Assembly (NCBI GenBank): GCA_947184155.2
Contig: CAMXCT020000272.1
Span: forward strand, 124,001 to 188,000
DNA: 64,000 bases
Source: Cladocopium goreaui
Lineage: Eukaryota; Sar; Dinophyceae; Suessiales; Symbiodiniaceae
Reading direction: 5' to 3'
The position numbers and the translations under genes are program-made. Below are positions 10,801 through 19,722 of the stretch, in pieces; within the stretch, counting starts at the first letter, position 1; every line of letters starts with the position of its first letter. Below the pieces are notes generated by a model. It was not told the origin of the DNA. It did not search any database and was given only the letters and a program-made list of their open reading frames with translations.

Positions 10801-13091
10801 CCTACACTTCCAAGAAGGATGGAAAGGCCACCAAACCAAAAATCCAAAAACCAAAGAAAAAGAATTTGACTTTCAAGCGGTCCAAGACTGACAAGCACAG
10901 ATCGTCAGCTGAGGACTGGGAGACTGATGCTTTTTGCTCTTCTACCTCCACTACGAGCACTTTGCCGTGGAGAATTGCCAAGGCTCTCATGGCGATGATG
11001 ACAATGATGATCGCCACCGCACACTCTGACTTCCGAGATTTGATCAGAGGTGAACAAGTGGATGTGTGGGAAATGTTTTGTGCCCCACAAAGCTGGCTCA
11101 CAAGCGCCTGCCAAGAACAAGGCCTATGTTGTCAGCGGATCAACTTGGAGAACAATTTCGACGTGTATCGCAAGGAGACCTACTCTGCTTTGCGTGAGAA
11201 ACGTGATCGTGAAAAACCAAAAAGGATGTGGTTATCAACAAGATGCACATACTGGTGTAGTTGGACAGCCCTGAACTACAACACTGAAGAGAAACGTGCC
11301 AAACTGGAAGCCTATCGACGGAAAGAGCGTGCCATGTTCCGTCAACTGGTTCCCTTCCTTGAGGAGTCTGTGATCCTGGATGAATCCTTAGAACTCTTTT
11401 GGGAATGGCCAACAAGATGTGCTGGTTGGGAAGAACCTATGTTTCTAAGGCTTCAAGCTTTTCTTCAGCGTTTGGGCAAGCCACTATACTTTCGTAGAGT
11501 GGATGGTTGTCGATATGGTTTACGGTCGTCAAATGGTGGTTTCTTGAAGAAGTCATGGACTATAGCCACAACATCGGAATCCTTCTACAACATCTACAAG
11601 ACAAAGGTCTGTGTTGGATCCCATGAACATGATCATGTACAGGGCTTGGAAACCTCACGTTCTGCATACTATCCATGGAGAATGGTTGTCTCTTTTGCAC
11701 AAACATGGCGATCAGAACTGTATCCTGATAAACGTCTTCATGCTCTACATGCTCCAGCTCCTCACATGTTGTCCTCTGTAGAGATGCATGAACAACTTGA
11801 ACTGTTGGCTGGTGATGAAATAGTAGTAGATGATGAAGAACGTGAAGGTGATGTTGTACCAGCCGTTGAACCAACAGCAGCAGAAAAACGAAAATGGGAA
11901 GCACAACTTCAAAAATACCACCGTGCGGCAGGTCATCCAAACAACTTCAATTTGGCCAGAATCTTGAAGGACGCTGGCATGCCCCGATGGAAGATCGAAA
12001 CTGCACTCCAGCTGAAGTGTGGAGATTGCTCGGCGTTGAAGTTGGGCGGCATATCCAGTGGAAAAATACCACCAGCTTCTCTGCGTCCTCTTCCACGTGC
12101 ATGGGAGGTCGTAGGTCTTGACTGCACTGAGTGGATACCACCTGGCCTTGCCGACAAATACAAGATACTTGTCATGATGGACCTGGCGACAAAGTTCAAA
12201 AACACCGTGGTATTGATGAAGTACGGTCCCAAGGAGATGAAAACAGAGTCTCAAGATCAGATTCTTGATGCCTTTTGCAAGCACTGGCTGGCAACAAAGC
12301 CGAAGCCTCAAGTGCTGATTCCTGACAATGCCAAGACGATGGTCGGCGAGAAATGTCGCATGATCTTCTCCGACCTCAATATCCATTTAGACCCTCTAGC
12401 TGTGAAGGAGTCCTGGGCACATGGCCTTATGGAACGAGCTGTGCAAGAGACCAAGAATGTGGCTTCGAAGGTGCACTTATCCAATCCTTCACTGGCACCT
12501 GAGACTTCACTAGCACTTGCAACTCATGCCATGAATGCTACAGAACATGTAAGTGGTTATACTCCTTTGCAATGGGCCTATGGTCAACAGTTTTCCTTCA
12601 GCGATGAGGATCAGAGCACTATGTCACGGCTGATGCCTACGGCAAAAGACCGAGACTTCACTCAGCTCATGGCCAATCGCTCCAGTGCTGAGGACATTGC
12701 GCGAAAGGTGCGAGCTCAGTCTGCATTGGGGAAGTTGCGTAACAGTAAGGCAAGGCAACCTCTTCAAGTTTTTCATCCTATGGAATTGGTGAAGGTATGG
12801 AGAAAATATGCAGCTGAACAAGGCCCTAGAGGTGGCATGCACAAAACTTTTCGAGCGCAATGGCTTGGTCCTGGTCGTGTTGTTTTCCATGAAGTTTTAC
12901 AGGGCCAAAGACCTGAAGATCAGCGTAGACATATAGTGTGGGTTGTGATTGGTGGTACTATGCATCGCTGCAGTGTTCATAGCGTTCGCAAAGTGACTGA
13001 ACGTGAACGTTTGGAGTTTGAGATTCATGCGCCAGAACAACCAGAAACCTGGCAAAGTCTCAAGACATTCTCCCAAAGCGTTCTTATGTAG
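7896..13091 (+). CDS. Cop1 gag-protease-methyltransferase-like-integrase polyprotein
   Basis: 1731 codons, and really the continuation of the gag frame from 7605. A CCHC knuckle (C-x2-C-x4-H-x4-C) lies at residues 319-332, preceded by Trp/Asp-rich sequence and followed by Lys/Gly-rich sequence. The retropepsin motif LDCGATAS has Asp456, with Cys where Ser or Thr is usual. Residues of about 690-900 are overprinted by a +1 ORF and look like a shadow frame. A methyltransferase-like domain spans about 1056-1290 (VWEMFC; Cys1117 in STRCTYW). The integrase has an HHCC zinc site (H1342, H1347, C1375, C1378) and D1409, D1477, E1513, with 35 residues between the last two. The frame closes at TAG 13089-13091 just before the RT region, where the conserved frame is -1. 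Confidence 0.93.
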   Translation: MSEYFSFRRRPGEGISQFLVRESLGFEEFQEALVQLKEEKDGIDPSSRNFGLPDMSPKGDDDDQWGDWRRWRQWQPPTEGGDASVDQDGDHSPTRGEGYRPVPTVEPDLSPAAASVHGRTVPPASQPGSPTQHGSPIPGVLGPLDSFILEVLRGWRLLVAASLSNEEWRDVLAATGNKLDYVSISNSLQTLWDEQLGSSRHAMMGQRAYMNNWHEQWDVSSDWHDTWSDDWYSWASHVAEHAWPEAAAAQEETSTADQADDPADPDLQEALDAERQAEALMSEARRTWSQAQQATAMLRKDRGFGKASGSASTTDNRGCFICGSFQHYSRDCPDRGFPQKGRGKYLSPAELESYLVAGKSKGKKGQHKSKDGMWMEDYSYDAYPLQKGKSGKGYGKPKGKPSTVNMYNMDYYGLEMMDDFHIGDFTMDCFPLELYAASDSVQQSVPTIPLGSGMLDCGATASAGPEASIKALLGHLRQQDPNILVSLNYDKCPFFRYGSGSWGQALHQVTITSSSNSSRFFMAYALPNPKDYGQPWFHEGMLVPILVGMDFLSKVGLILDFCDGHAVHAKDPDPTPYYMLKNVKGHFMVNIAEYICGSTGSEASTGHQEHFTLEATRPVEDSDVGWFELGPMELCGMDDTMHEVSIHDQEHEHGDEMKPLFQYMLNRRIKLNQNQASSSRDLSTQVSQRGQPTASTTANASKDLFDKELQSSTLGSHQGEGMASYRSPWRSQFMALLWRTRDVSRRVERLCKVGRLQSLRTEAVLCPERGLLRQHQQSGGSEGDHHGLEPSQAGCQSTALHSADGEAGNGDLQRPIQAGSHGEAIPHAAAAGDPEHGQVQDHDQASLGKPCNELYYKSQCGGDLEANVLGGDPTPPGIGCPEESRSREGGGGTGYGVGSITEPTRDKLDHAEHETLQIEANTKMVDFSEECDVIEMSSVDSSPGSENDLSLQPDDLHAYSAIEMMHYQAYTSKKDGKATKPKIQKPKKKNLTFKRSKTDKHRSSAEDWETDAFCSSTSTTSTLPWRIAKALMAMMTMMIATAHSDFRDLIRGEQVDVWEMFCAPQSWLTSACQEQGLCCQRINLENNFDVYRKETYSALREKRDREKPKRMWLSTRCTYWCSWTALNYNTEEKRAKLEAYRRKERAMFRQLVPFLEESVILDESLELFWEWPTRCAGWEEPMFLRLQAFLQRLGKPLYFRRVDGCRYGLRSSNGGFLKKSWTIATTSESFYNIYKTKVCVGSHEHDHVQGLETSRSAYYPWRMVVSFAQTWRSELYPDKRLHALHAPAPHMLSSVEMHEQLELLAGDEIVVDDEEREGDVVPAVEPTAAEKRKWEAQLQKYHRAAGHPNNFNLARILKDAGMPRWKIETALQLKCGDCSALKLGGISSGKIPPASLRPLPRAWEVVGLDCTEWIPPGLADKYKILVMMDLATKFKNTVVLMKYGPKEMKTESQDQILDAFCKHWLATKPKPQVLIPDNAKTMVGEKCRMIFSDLNIHLDPLAVKESWAHGLMERAVQETKNVASKVHLSNPSLAPETSLALATHAMNATEHVSGYTPLQWAYGQQFSFSDEDQSTMSRLMPTAKDRDFTQLMANRSSAEDIARKVRAQSALGKLRNSKARQPLQVFHPMELVKVWRKYAAEQGPRGGMHKTFRAQWLGPGRVVFHEVLQGQRPEDQRRHIVWVVIGGTMHRCSVHSVRKVTERERLEFEIHAPEQPETWQSLKTFSQSVLM
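9991..10620 (+). CDS. Cop1 overprinted +1 ORF (zinc-site and coiled-coil protein)
   Basis: 209 codons in the +1 frame inside the polyprotein. The +1 frame opens after TGA 9907-9909; the first ATG is 9991 and the stop TAG 10618-10620. Its codons end mostly in G or C, unlike the A/T-ending codons of flanking gag and integrase, and its protein is more normal than the overlapped polyprotein frame. A possible zinc site is WPCYGEHG then ADCKACGLRL (C-x3-H, then C-x2-C). A long heptad-like helix follows (LEAMEKQFHMLQQQ onward) and the end is Glu-rich. It may start at its own ATG or be reached by +1 frameshifting; no Ty1 or Ty3 heptamer was seen. Cop2 has an ORF at the same place. Confidence 0.6.
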   Translation: MPPKTSSTKSSKAAPLDHTKEKGWHHTDPRGDPNSWPCYGEHGMFQEGSNAYAKWADCKACGLRLSYVPREGYSGSTSKVEDPKVITMALNLLKQDVKAQHCTAPMVKLAMEIYKDQSKLEAMEKQFHMLQQQVTQNMAKYKIMTKQAWESPATSSTTSLNAEEILKQMSSEEIQRLQELAAQRKAEAEREEEEPDMELVQSRSQPETS

Positions 13092-13165
13092 ATGTCACTG
13101 CAGAGGAACCCACCGAAGATGATGAGGATGCCCCAAATTTACCATTTCGACCGGATCAGTCCACT

Positions 13166-15580
13166 ATGTCTTTCAAGCCCAAATTCCGGCACAATATGAA
13201 ATCTGGTCCATATGTTGGTGAATTAGGTGATCGTGCTGCGTCTTCACAGCAACCGGCTCAAGCTCTTCCTCCAGTTCCTGAAGATGATGATCTTAATTTG
13301 AAAGCACCCGTCAATGAGTACTCTCCTGGTACTCCACTGCCTGATGATGTTGAAATTGATGATGATGTTGAAGACAAAGATGAAGGTTTAGGCAGTGGTC
13401 TTCCAACTTTAGAAGAACGTGCAACGGGTCAGCCTTCAGCTTTTCGTTTGTTAGAGGAGTCCAGCAAACGTATGAGCTCAGCAGGTGATGAAGCTGATTC
13501 CAAACGACCAAAACTGGAAGATGCGGAAACTTTGCTTTTCAACTGTTTAGATGTTTGCGAAGCAGCCTATGTTTTGACGGTGGAGCTTGACCTTACCTCC
13601 AACCGAGAAAAGAAGAAGCTGCTTCATCATCCTTCACTTTTTCTGGCTCAAAAACTTCGAGATTGTGAAGTTCGGTATGAAAAGCTGCGTCCTGAGCATC
13701 GTGTTTTGTTCGATCGAGCGAAAACCAAAGAGGTCAACTCTTTTCTGGCAAATCAAGCGGTCAGACGTTGCCTCAACAACAACGAAGAGCTCGAGGCCAA
13801 GCAGAGCGGACGTCTGATGAGATGTCGTTGGGTTCTGACTTGGAAGCCAACTCCTGTAGAATCTCTGGAAGAAGCTCAACGTGAACTGGCTGAAAATCCA
13901 ACAAATACAACACTCACTCAAGATGCCAAGAAGAAAGCGAAGGCACGTATCGTGCTCCTAGGCTTTGAACACCCTGATCTCCTCACTGGTGAACATCAAA
14001 CTGCCTCTCCTGTTCAAGCAGTCATCACAAGGAATGTCTCCTACCAGTTCATCATGGAACAAGGTTGGGACGTTGAGGGCATTGACATGAGCACAGCGTT
14101 TTTGCAGACTCTCCCCACTGAGGAATCAAAGCGTCTCTGGACTTCTGGCGTGCGAGAATTGCGAGAAGCCCTGCAGGTTCCTGAAGGTGGTGTGCTCCGA
14201 ATCCTGAAGGACTTCTTTGGAAGCACTACAGCTCCAAAGAATTTGTTTCAGAACGTTGATAGTTCCCTCAAAGGTTTAGGTGCTGTTAAGATCAAGGGTG
14301 ATGCATGTTTTTGGTTGTGGGTTGAAAAAGAAAAGAACCCTGAGTCCCAAAAGCGACAATGGAAGCCAATAGGGTTCATGGCTGGTCATGTTGATGATTT
14401 CCATAGAGCGGGAGATAGAACAAATGAAAGATGGAATGAAATCAGAAGGAAAATAGATGCACTCTACAAATGGGGTTCGATCAAAACCAACCAGTATAGA
14501 CATGCTGGCACAGATCTTTCGATGCACTCTGATTCTGTCTATGGACGAACCTTGGTGGTGGATCAGCAATACTACATCGAGACCCTGCAAGATGTTCAGA
14601 TAGATCCTCAGCGTTTCTCTCAAGGTCATCTGGAAATGACGGCCAAAGAGGTCACTGAGTGCAGAGCGTCTTTAGGTGCAGTTCAGTGGGTGGCAGTTCA
14701 AACTCAGCCTTTAGCTTGCGCTCGCTGCAATCTTTTACTGACTGAACTCACTACTGATCCGAAGATGAGTGTAGCACAAGAAATCCAAGAAATCATTCGT
14801 GAGCTTCGAAAATCTGCGACTGTTCTCAAATTTTTTAAACTGCCTGGTGTGAGTAGTTGGTTTGATTTAGTCGTAGTAGGCTTGGGCGATCAAGCACATT
14901 TAAATCGTCCCAAATGTGGCTCAACGGGTGGCATGCTCATTTTCTTGTGCGGCCCAGCCATTTGCAGAGGTGCACCAAATCCAATGATTCTGGTCCATTG
15001 GAAGTCGTGGAAATTAAAGCGCAAATCCATTGGAACCAATGATGCTGAAGTGCAAGCTTTGGTAGAAACCGAGGACTCTCTTTTTAGGACTCGTTTGTTG
15101 TGGGCTGAGATGAATGGTGCTGGAGCCCATGACACTTCACGAAACCTTTTAGAAGCCTCGCTGGACGAAGTCCAAAATGTACCTGGTTTGCTAGGAACAG
15201 ATAGCAAGGGTGGTTATGATAGCATCATAGTGAATGAGTCACCTCTCCTCGGATTGTCAAACACCCGTGCTGCCTTGCAAGCGTTTCAACTGAAAGAGTC
15301 ACTCCCACGTTGTGCGACTAAACTCATTTGGTTAGCCTCTGATTGGAACTTGTCTGATGCCCTGACAAAGAAGAAACGGGAGTGCCGAGAGTCCTTGGAA
15401 TTTTTCTTGAAGAGCCGAGTGTGGATGTTGCGATTTGATCCACAATTCATAAGATCTGCTCGTAAGGAAAGACAGATCAAAGGGAGCCCGCAAAAGCAAC
15501 TCAGTACAGAGGTTGACGGTGTCTTGAACTCACAAGAATTTTGGGGTTATGCAGTTCATCAATTTCCTTCATACATGTAA
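13166..15580 (+). CDS. Cop1 reverse transcriptase and RNase H
   Basis: 804 codons from the first ATG, but the protein-like frame extends upstream to at least 13064 (DILPKRSYVDVTAEEP), overlapping the end of the integrase frame by a -1 step. RT: RWVLTWKP near residue 220, first catalytic Asp at 307 (GIDMSTAFLQ), and HVDD at 408-411 in place of the usual YVDD. RNase H: Asp575 (GLGDQAH), Glu628 (TNDAEVQAL), Asp679 (GTDSKGGYD) and the copia tail DWNLSDALTK. The last 10 codons and the stop lie inside the 3' LTR. The frame change looks like loss of a single base; no -1 slippery heptamer is visible. Confidence 0.93.
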   Translation: MSFKPKFRHNMKSGPYVGELGDRAASSQQPAQALPPVPEDDDLNLKAPVNEYSPGTPLPDDVEIDDDVEDKDEGLGSGLPTLEERATGQPSAFRLLEESSKRMSSAGDEADSKRPKLEDAETLLFNCLDVCEAAYVLTVELDLTSNREKKKLLHHPSLFLAQKLRDCEVRYEKLRPEHRVLFDRAKTKEVNSFLANQAVRRCLNNNEELEAKQSGRLMRCRWVLTWKPTPVESLEEAQRELAENPTNTTLTQDAKKKAKARIVLLGFEHPDLLTGEHQTASPVQAVITRNVSYQFIMEQGWDVEGIDMSTAFLQTLPTEESKRLWTSGVRELREALQVPEGGVLRILKDFFGSTTAPKNLFQNVDSSLKGLGAVKIKGDACFWLWVEKEKNPESQKRQWKPIGFMAGHVDDFHRAGDRTNERWNEIRRKIDALYKWGSIKTNQYRHAGTDLSMHSDSVYGRTLVVDQQYYIETLQDVQIDPQRFSQGHLEMTAKEVTECRASLGAVQWVAVQTQPLACARCNLLLTELTTDPKMSVAQEIQEIIRELRKSATVLKFFKLPGVSSWFDLVVVGLGDQAHLNRPKCGSTGGMLIFLCGPAICRGAPNPMILVHWKSWKLKRKSIGTNDAEVQALVETEDSLFRTRLLWAEMNGAGAHDTSRNLLEASLDEVQNVPGLLGTDSKGGYDSIIVNESPLLGLSNTRAALQAFQLKESLPRCATKLIWLASDWNLSDALTKKKRECRESLEFFLKSRVWMLRFDPQFIRSARKERQIKGSPQKQLSTEVDGVLNSQEFWGYAVHQFPSYM

Positions 15581-15817
15581 CCTGAGTTCAATACACCTGA
15601 TGCCATATCTTGCTCAGGGGCCCCTTGAAGCCATTTGCATGGCCCGGAAAAGGCTGTGAGCGGCCTCATGTTTCCTTGCGTGTGAGCACGCAATCGGTGG
15701 TGACTTGGTTGGGAACGATACAGAGAAGATTAGCATTCCCCAGCTTGACACTGCACAAATCGAGAAGTATATCGTATCTACGGTTTAGATCCTATCAACA
15801 GATATCAGCTACCTGCA
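15550..15817 (+). repeat. Cop1 3' LTR
   Basis: 268 bp, 266 identical to the 5' LTR (differences at 15626 and 15772). The end of the RNase H frame (TAA 15578-15580) is inside it. No strong polypurine tract precedes it; only TTTTGGGGTTA does. Confidence 0.97.
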
Positions 15818-15822
15818 GTATC
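15818..15822. other. Target site duplication, right (GTATC)
   Basis: Exact repeat of 7225-7229. Confidence 0.9.
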
Positions 15823-15900
15823 CCAATAGCTGGATGGTTTATAAGGGAAGATCCTTTTAAAATGGATGGCTCATCCCCATTTATGGAAACCCCCACATAT
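15823..15900. mobile_element. Family B element, right half (split by Cop1)
   Basis: Ends ATCCCCATTTATGGAAAC and CCCCACATAT, the inverse of the left arm at 7195-7229. Together the halves form a palindromic element of roughly 115 bp like those at 23923, 37869 and 56272. Confidence 0.7.
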
Positions 15901-16034
15901 CAATGGCCATTCCAGGAACCTAAATTGGAGGTACCTACCATATATAAGGCCTATGTAAGGGAATATTCCCCCAAAATATGGCCTTATATGGTACAGTACC
16001 TCCATTTTAGGATCCTGAAATTCCCATTGAACAT
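15901..16034. mobile_element. Inverted-repeat element, family E copy 1
   Basis: The left arm TCAATGGCCATTCCAGGAAC / TAAATTGGAGGTAC is mirrored by GTACCTCCATTTTAGGATCC / TGAAATTCCCATTGA. The centre holds TATAAGGCC...GGCCTTATA and GTAAGGGAATATTCCCC. The second copy is at 29953-30103. Confidence 0.8.
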
Positions 16035-16214
16035 AATTTGTAGACTTGTTTTGTGCTGCTATGACCTGCAATATGGCACATCCTCCAACTTTTGACCACC
16101 AAGCATTTTTACGGGTCCTGTTCACTGATGTGGTGGTGTTCCAAGTGCACGTGCCAGGCATGTAGCACCTGCAACTCACCAAAATACCCAGGAGAGAAGG
16201 GGAAATCTTGAGCA

Positions 16215-16345
16215 AATGTACACATATACAGACCTACATCTACGTCTACATCTATACTCCATATAAATATAAATGTATTTAGTACATATGTGTGTCATCT
16301 TATATGTATACAGAATATGATATATATATATACATATAGAGAGAG
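16215..16345. repeat. TA/GA microsatellite patch
   Basis: ACATATACAGACC-type, TATATA and GAGAGA runs. Confidence 0.7.
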
Positions 16346-17478
16346 AGAGATTCACATACATAAGTCTAAGTCTACGTGGAAAATATGCTAAGCAACATTT
16401 GTGTACATTTATAAACATATGGGAATTGGATTTCCTGACCGAAAAGAAGGGGCACCGGACCGAAGGACTATCCTATCCACACTTTGATGCTAACTCTTCA
16501 ATGGTAGGGCCAATTGCTTTGACCCACCGGATATTTTATGATCTGACATGACGGACATGATATGCTATGAATTGCCATGATGTGATTAAAAAAAGAAAAG
16601 CATCATATTGCGCTATATCACTGACCCTTGCGTTATGTCTGCTGTCCTCCCGGTTTCAGCACCAGTCTGACTTGTGGTCCGCACTGACTGGGGGTATATA
16701 CCTCGATATTTCAGCAACTTTCATGAGACAAATGATGAAAAATACCATCAGACCTTGGGTTTTCCCAATCATTTTTCAGCCACATGAAATCAGGACGTCC
16801 TCGGTCACCGTCTTTGAACCCATCCCAAAAAAAAGGCATAATCTATATATATATATCAATCTACCAATCTACGCATGTCAAGACAGATGTAAAATATATA
16901 AAAGGCACACACGTCCAACATAGGTTGGCGTCTGAAGATTGGGTGCCCCATTCCATTGATGAGAATCATCATGTTCCCTATCATTTAATGATTGCTCCAT
17001 TGCCATTTGGAGAGTAGTTTCCTTATCTTCAGACACAAATTGGATATAGCTGGTGAATGTTGGTTGTAATATATAAATATATATACCATTTATGTTTGTA
17101 ATGTATATATGTTCATGAATATTCCCATCAATACGAAGGAATTGCACAGGGTCAAAATTCTGTACATCCCAAATTGAGGGCTATCAGCTATCAACAAACC
17201 CATCTTTACATAGTCATATGTAATCTTATTCATATATATATATGTTTATCCCATTACATTCCCACTAATATTCCCCTTACATTCCAATTAAATGGCACCA
17301 ATATTCCTATTCCCAAAGACTTCCATTGATTCCCACATGAAATCCCATGAAATCTCATGAATTTTGGTTCTGCGCCTGGTACTTTCACCCCGGCGTAACC
17401 AAAAACAACGTAAACATCTCTCAACTCTCCCGTGAACCAGTGAGAATTGCATATCTGATACAAGTTTGTCGCCAGATT
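16346..17478. other. No recognisable gene
   Basis: AT-rich, with a plus-strand frame of 118 codons (16567-16923) that has no domain and ends in a TATA-rich tract. Nothing assignable. Confidence 0.4.
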
Positions 17479-17742
17479 GAATATATATATATATATTATA
17501 TTATATATATTATATTATATATATATTATATATATTATATTATATATATTATATTATATATATTATATTATATATATTATATTATATATATTATATTATA
17601 TATATTATATTATATATATTATATTATATATATATTATATATTATATTATATATATTATATTATATATATTATATTATATATATTATATTATATATATTA
17701 TATTATATAATATTATATATATTATATTATATATATATCACA
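17479..17742. repeat. TATATTATAT array
   Basis: About 260 bp of almost pure TATATTATAT / TATATATTAT units, strongly self-complementary. Confidence 0.95.
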
Positions 17743-17939
17743 TCCTTCCAAGTACAGTAATCAAAAAAAAAACTTAACATATCTCAATATTTCAGCATGA
17801 AATCAGTGAGATCTCCACATGAAATGCCCATGGAAATCACGAAGAAAGCGTCACGCGGCCTGGTCCGTGGCCCAGGTTTCAGCCTTGGCAATGAGTCCCG
17901 TGGGAGGCGGCTCGTCTCCATGTGCCTGACACGCAAAGT

Positions 17940-18052
17940 AGATCTGATATAATAGATATATGTGAGATATATATATATGATATGTATATATATATGGTAA
18001 TATCATTTAAATATATATATATATATCATATAATATATATATATACCTTGTC
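17940..18052. repeat. TA microsatellite
   Basis: ATATAT runs with GATATG interruptions. Confidence 0.85.
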
Positions 18053-18124
18053 GTAAAAATATGATTCGCCAGGCGAGATTCGCATGAGATTCACATGTTG
18101 GAAACTAAGTTGACTCTGAGAAAT

Positions 18125-18221
18125 TACCATCTGGTTATGACTAACAGTTCGCCATGGAAAATCACCATCTATTTCGATTAGGGCCATCTATACCATGGCT
18201 ATGTTAAATAACCAGAGGGCA
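18125..18221. mobile_element. MITE-A copy 4, degraded left end
   Basis: Left end TACCATCTGGTTATGAC (CCCT changed to CCAT), right end AATAACCAGAGGGCA. Left arm ACTAACAGTTCGCCATGG, right arm CCATGGCTATGTTAAATAACC: different arm types. Confidence 0.75.
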
Positions 18222-18790
18222 CCATAAAAATCAACAAAATACAATCTAATCTAATACAGTTTTATCATATTTTATATGCATAATAGCTGAACTGCTCCAC
18301 GATGTTTCACTTCAATTTGGACCAGTTGTGTCTCGCAACTCGCTCCTCTGCCTCAGGCTCTTCCATCTCCTGGCGAAGTCTGTAAGCTTAATGGCTGTTG
18401 GTGTCCCAAAGCAACACACAACTGGTGTTTCCATGGCTAAAAAGATGGAACAAAACGTTGCTCCGAAAAAAGCTAGTTGGGGCACTGTGGGTCACTGTTG
18501 GTCACTGTGAAGCAATGGTGAGGTGCTTTTCACATGGTACAATTAAGTCGACTCAGCCAGGTTCAAATAGCAGCAGCAAATGGAAACCTTGTAGTTTAAG
18601 GCTGATACCGAGGGCTATACACGCATTCTTTAAATCGCGCCGCATGGTGGGAATTTTCATGAATATCGAATGCGGTCAAATCCAACTTCGAAATCGAGAT
18701 TAGCTCTTAGCACTTCCACTTCGAAATCTCAGTACACAAATCGGCACAAAATCTGCACGGCAGCAACTCTGCAGATCTGCACGGCTCCTG
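18222..18790. other. No recognisable gene
   Basis: AT-rich start, then mixed sequence with short frames only. Confidence 0.4.
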
Positions 18791-18797
18791 TTCTAAG

Positions 18798-18903
18798 ATC
18801 GTTTCGATGGTCTTCTTGCAATCACCATAGTCCCAAGCCACACTCACTGCAACTGGTTCGTGGCCCGTTGCCGCAGTGACGGCCGTCTTGACTTTTTCCT
18901 GAG
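18798..18903 (-). CDS. Possible exon, unknown product
   Basis: After a CTCAG acceptor-like site the minus frame reads EKVKTAVTAATGHEPVAVSV then AWDYGDCKKTIETILEQ, which is protein-like with no family recognised. The 3' border is not clear. It may belong to the same minus-strand gene as the exons at 19.1-25.1 kb. Confidence 0.3.
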
Positions 18904-19074
18904 CGAATAAAGTGGTTTTTTTGTACCACATAAAAACAGGTGCTAGTCAAAATTTTCTTTCATCAATAAAGACACTTGATCTTTATATCTGTATAATTCT
19001 TTATATCATTTTCTAACTGTCTATCCTTTTATTTAAAGTATACGTGTGCAACCCGGGCTGACCCCGACCTCCAC

Positions 19075-19137
19075 CTGTTGCGCCCCGGGAAGTGGGGGAA
19101 GACCTTCCAGCTTCGCCGCAAAGCTGGCCATGGTCGC
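19075..19137 (-). CDS. Possible 21-codon exon
   Basis: Bounded by GGCAG acceptor-like and AACAG|GTGGAG donor-like sites. It is 63 bp, in frame, and reads ATMASFAAKLEGLPPLPGAQ plus Q. GC-rich coding-like codons stand out from the AT-rich surroundings. Confidence 0.35.
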
Positions 19138-19208
19138 CTGCCGCAAGGTTTCAATGGGGGATCCCCAATCGCTGGATGATGGAATTCATGGAAAACTCTA
19201 TGAATATT

Positions 19209-19330
19209 ATATGGAGTGTGTCAAAACCTTGTACCCCTTTTTTGTTCACATCAAAATTTAGCTGGGATTTATGGATGTGAATAACCCACTAAAAATGGTA
19301 TGTATAGGTATTGATCCATACCCATATCAT
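19209..19330. mobile_element. Family D element copy 1
   Basis: ATATGG..GTGTCAAAACC...TTAGCTGGGATTTATGGATG...AAAATGGTATG...ATTGATCCATACCCATAT. Ends are imperfect inverted repeats (ATATGG / CCATAT). Copies 2-6 are at 19430, 29846, 31378, 34999 and 38296. Confidence 0.7.
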
Positions 19331-19429
19331 ATGGATGGAAAAGGTATGAAAACATGCTGTAGAGTGCTGAGTAGACCAGTGCCCGGATCGATTAAGTATA
19401 AGTATCTATAAGACTGTATAAGTAATATA

Positions 19430-19556
19430 TGGCAGTGTGTCAAAACCTGGAAAACCCCTTTTTTGTTCACATCAAAATTTAGCTGGGATTTATGGATGTT
19501 CATCCCACTAACAAATGGTATGTATAGCTATTGATCCATAGCCATATCATATGGAT
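19430..19556. mobile_element. Family D element copy 2
   Basis: Same orientation as copy 1 and about 220 bp downstream of it. It shares the block TTTTTTGTTCACATCAAAAT followed by TTAGCTGGGATTTATGGATG. Confidence 0.7.
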
Positions 19557-19722
19557 GGATTGGATGGGTTAGGGGATACCCCCATTTTTGGAAACCTCCA
19601 TATGACTCTCCAAGTAGCCATATTTTTTGATGGTGCTTTAAATGATAGGGAGACTGTACCAGCTCACCATGAAAAATCCGTTGGGATGTCCCAGCTCGGC
19701 AATTGGTTACCGGAGGGTATCT
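19557..19722. mobile_element. Fragments of families B and A
   Basis: GGGGATACCCCCATTTTTGG followed by AAACCTCCATATG (19577-19609) matches a family B right arm. GGTTACCGGAGGGTA near 19705-19720 resembles a mutated MITE-A end. Confidence 0.4.

Larger units (their letters stand above)
7230..15817 (+). mobile_element. Complete Ty1/copia LTR retrotransposon Cop1
   Basis: 8588 bp bounded by two 268-bp LTRs, each starting TGCAG and ending CTGCA, and flanked by GTATC duplications. Domain order is gag with a CCHC knuckle, protease, methyltransferase-like domain, integrase, RT and RNase H; integrase before RT is diagnostic of copia. LTRs differ at only two positions (7306/15626 and 7452/15772, both C versus T), so insertion is recent. 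Coding is interrupted by an in-frame TGA (7866-7868) and a one-base frame change near 13064. It carries an overprinted +1 ORF at 9991-10620. Confidence 0.97.

Noticed and set aside
11745-12386. 213-codon minus frame over the Cop1 integrase
   Set aside because: Lies antisense to a clearly identified integrase core; a shadow frame.
17479-17742. Long Tyr/Ile open frames over TA arrays (also 43255-43686 and 56471-57119)
   Set aside because: These are translations of TATATTATAT-type repeats; the frames exist because the repeat lacks stops, not because of coding.
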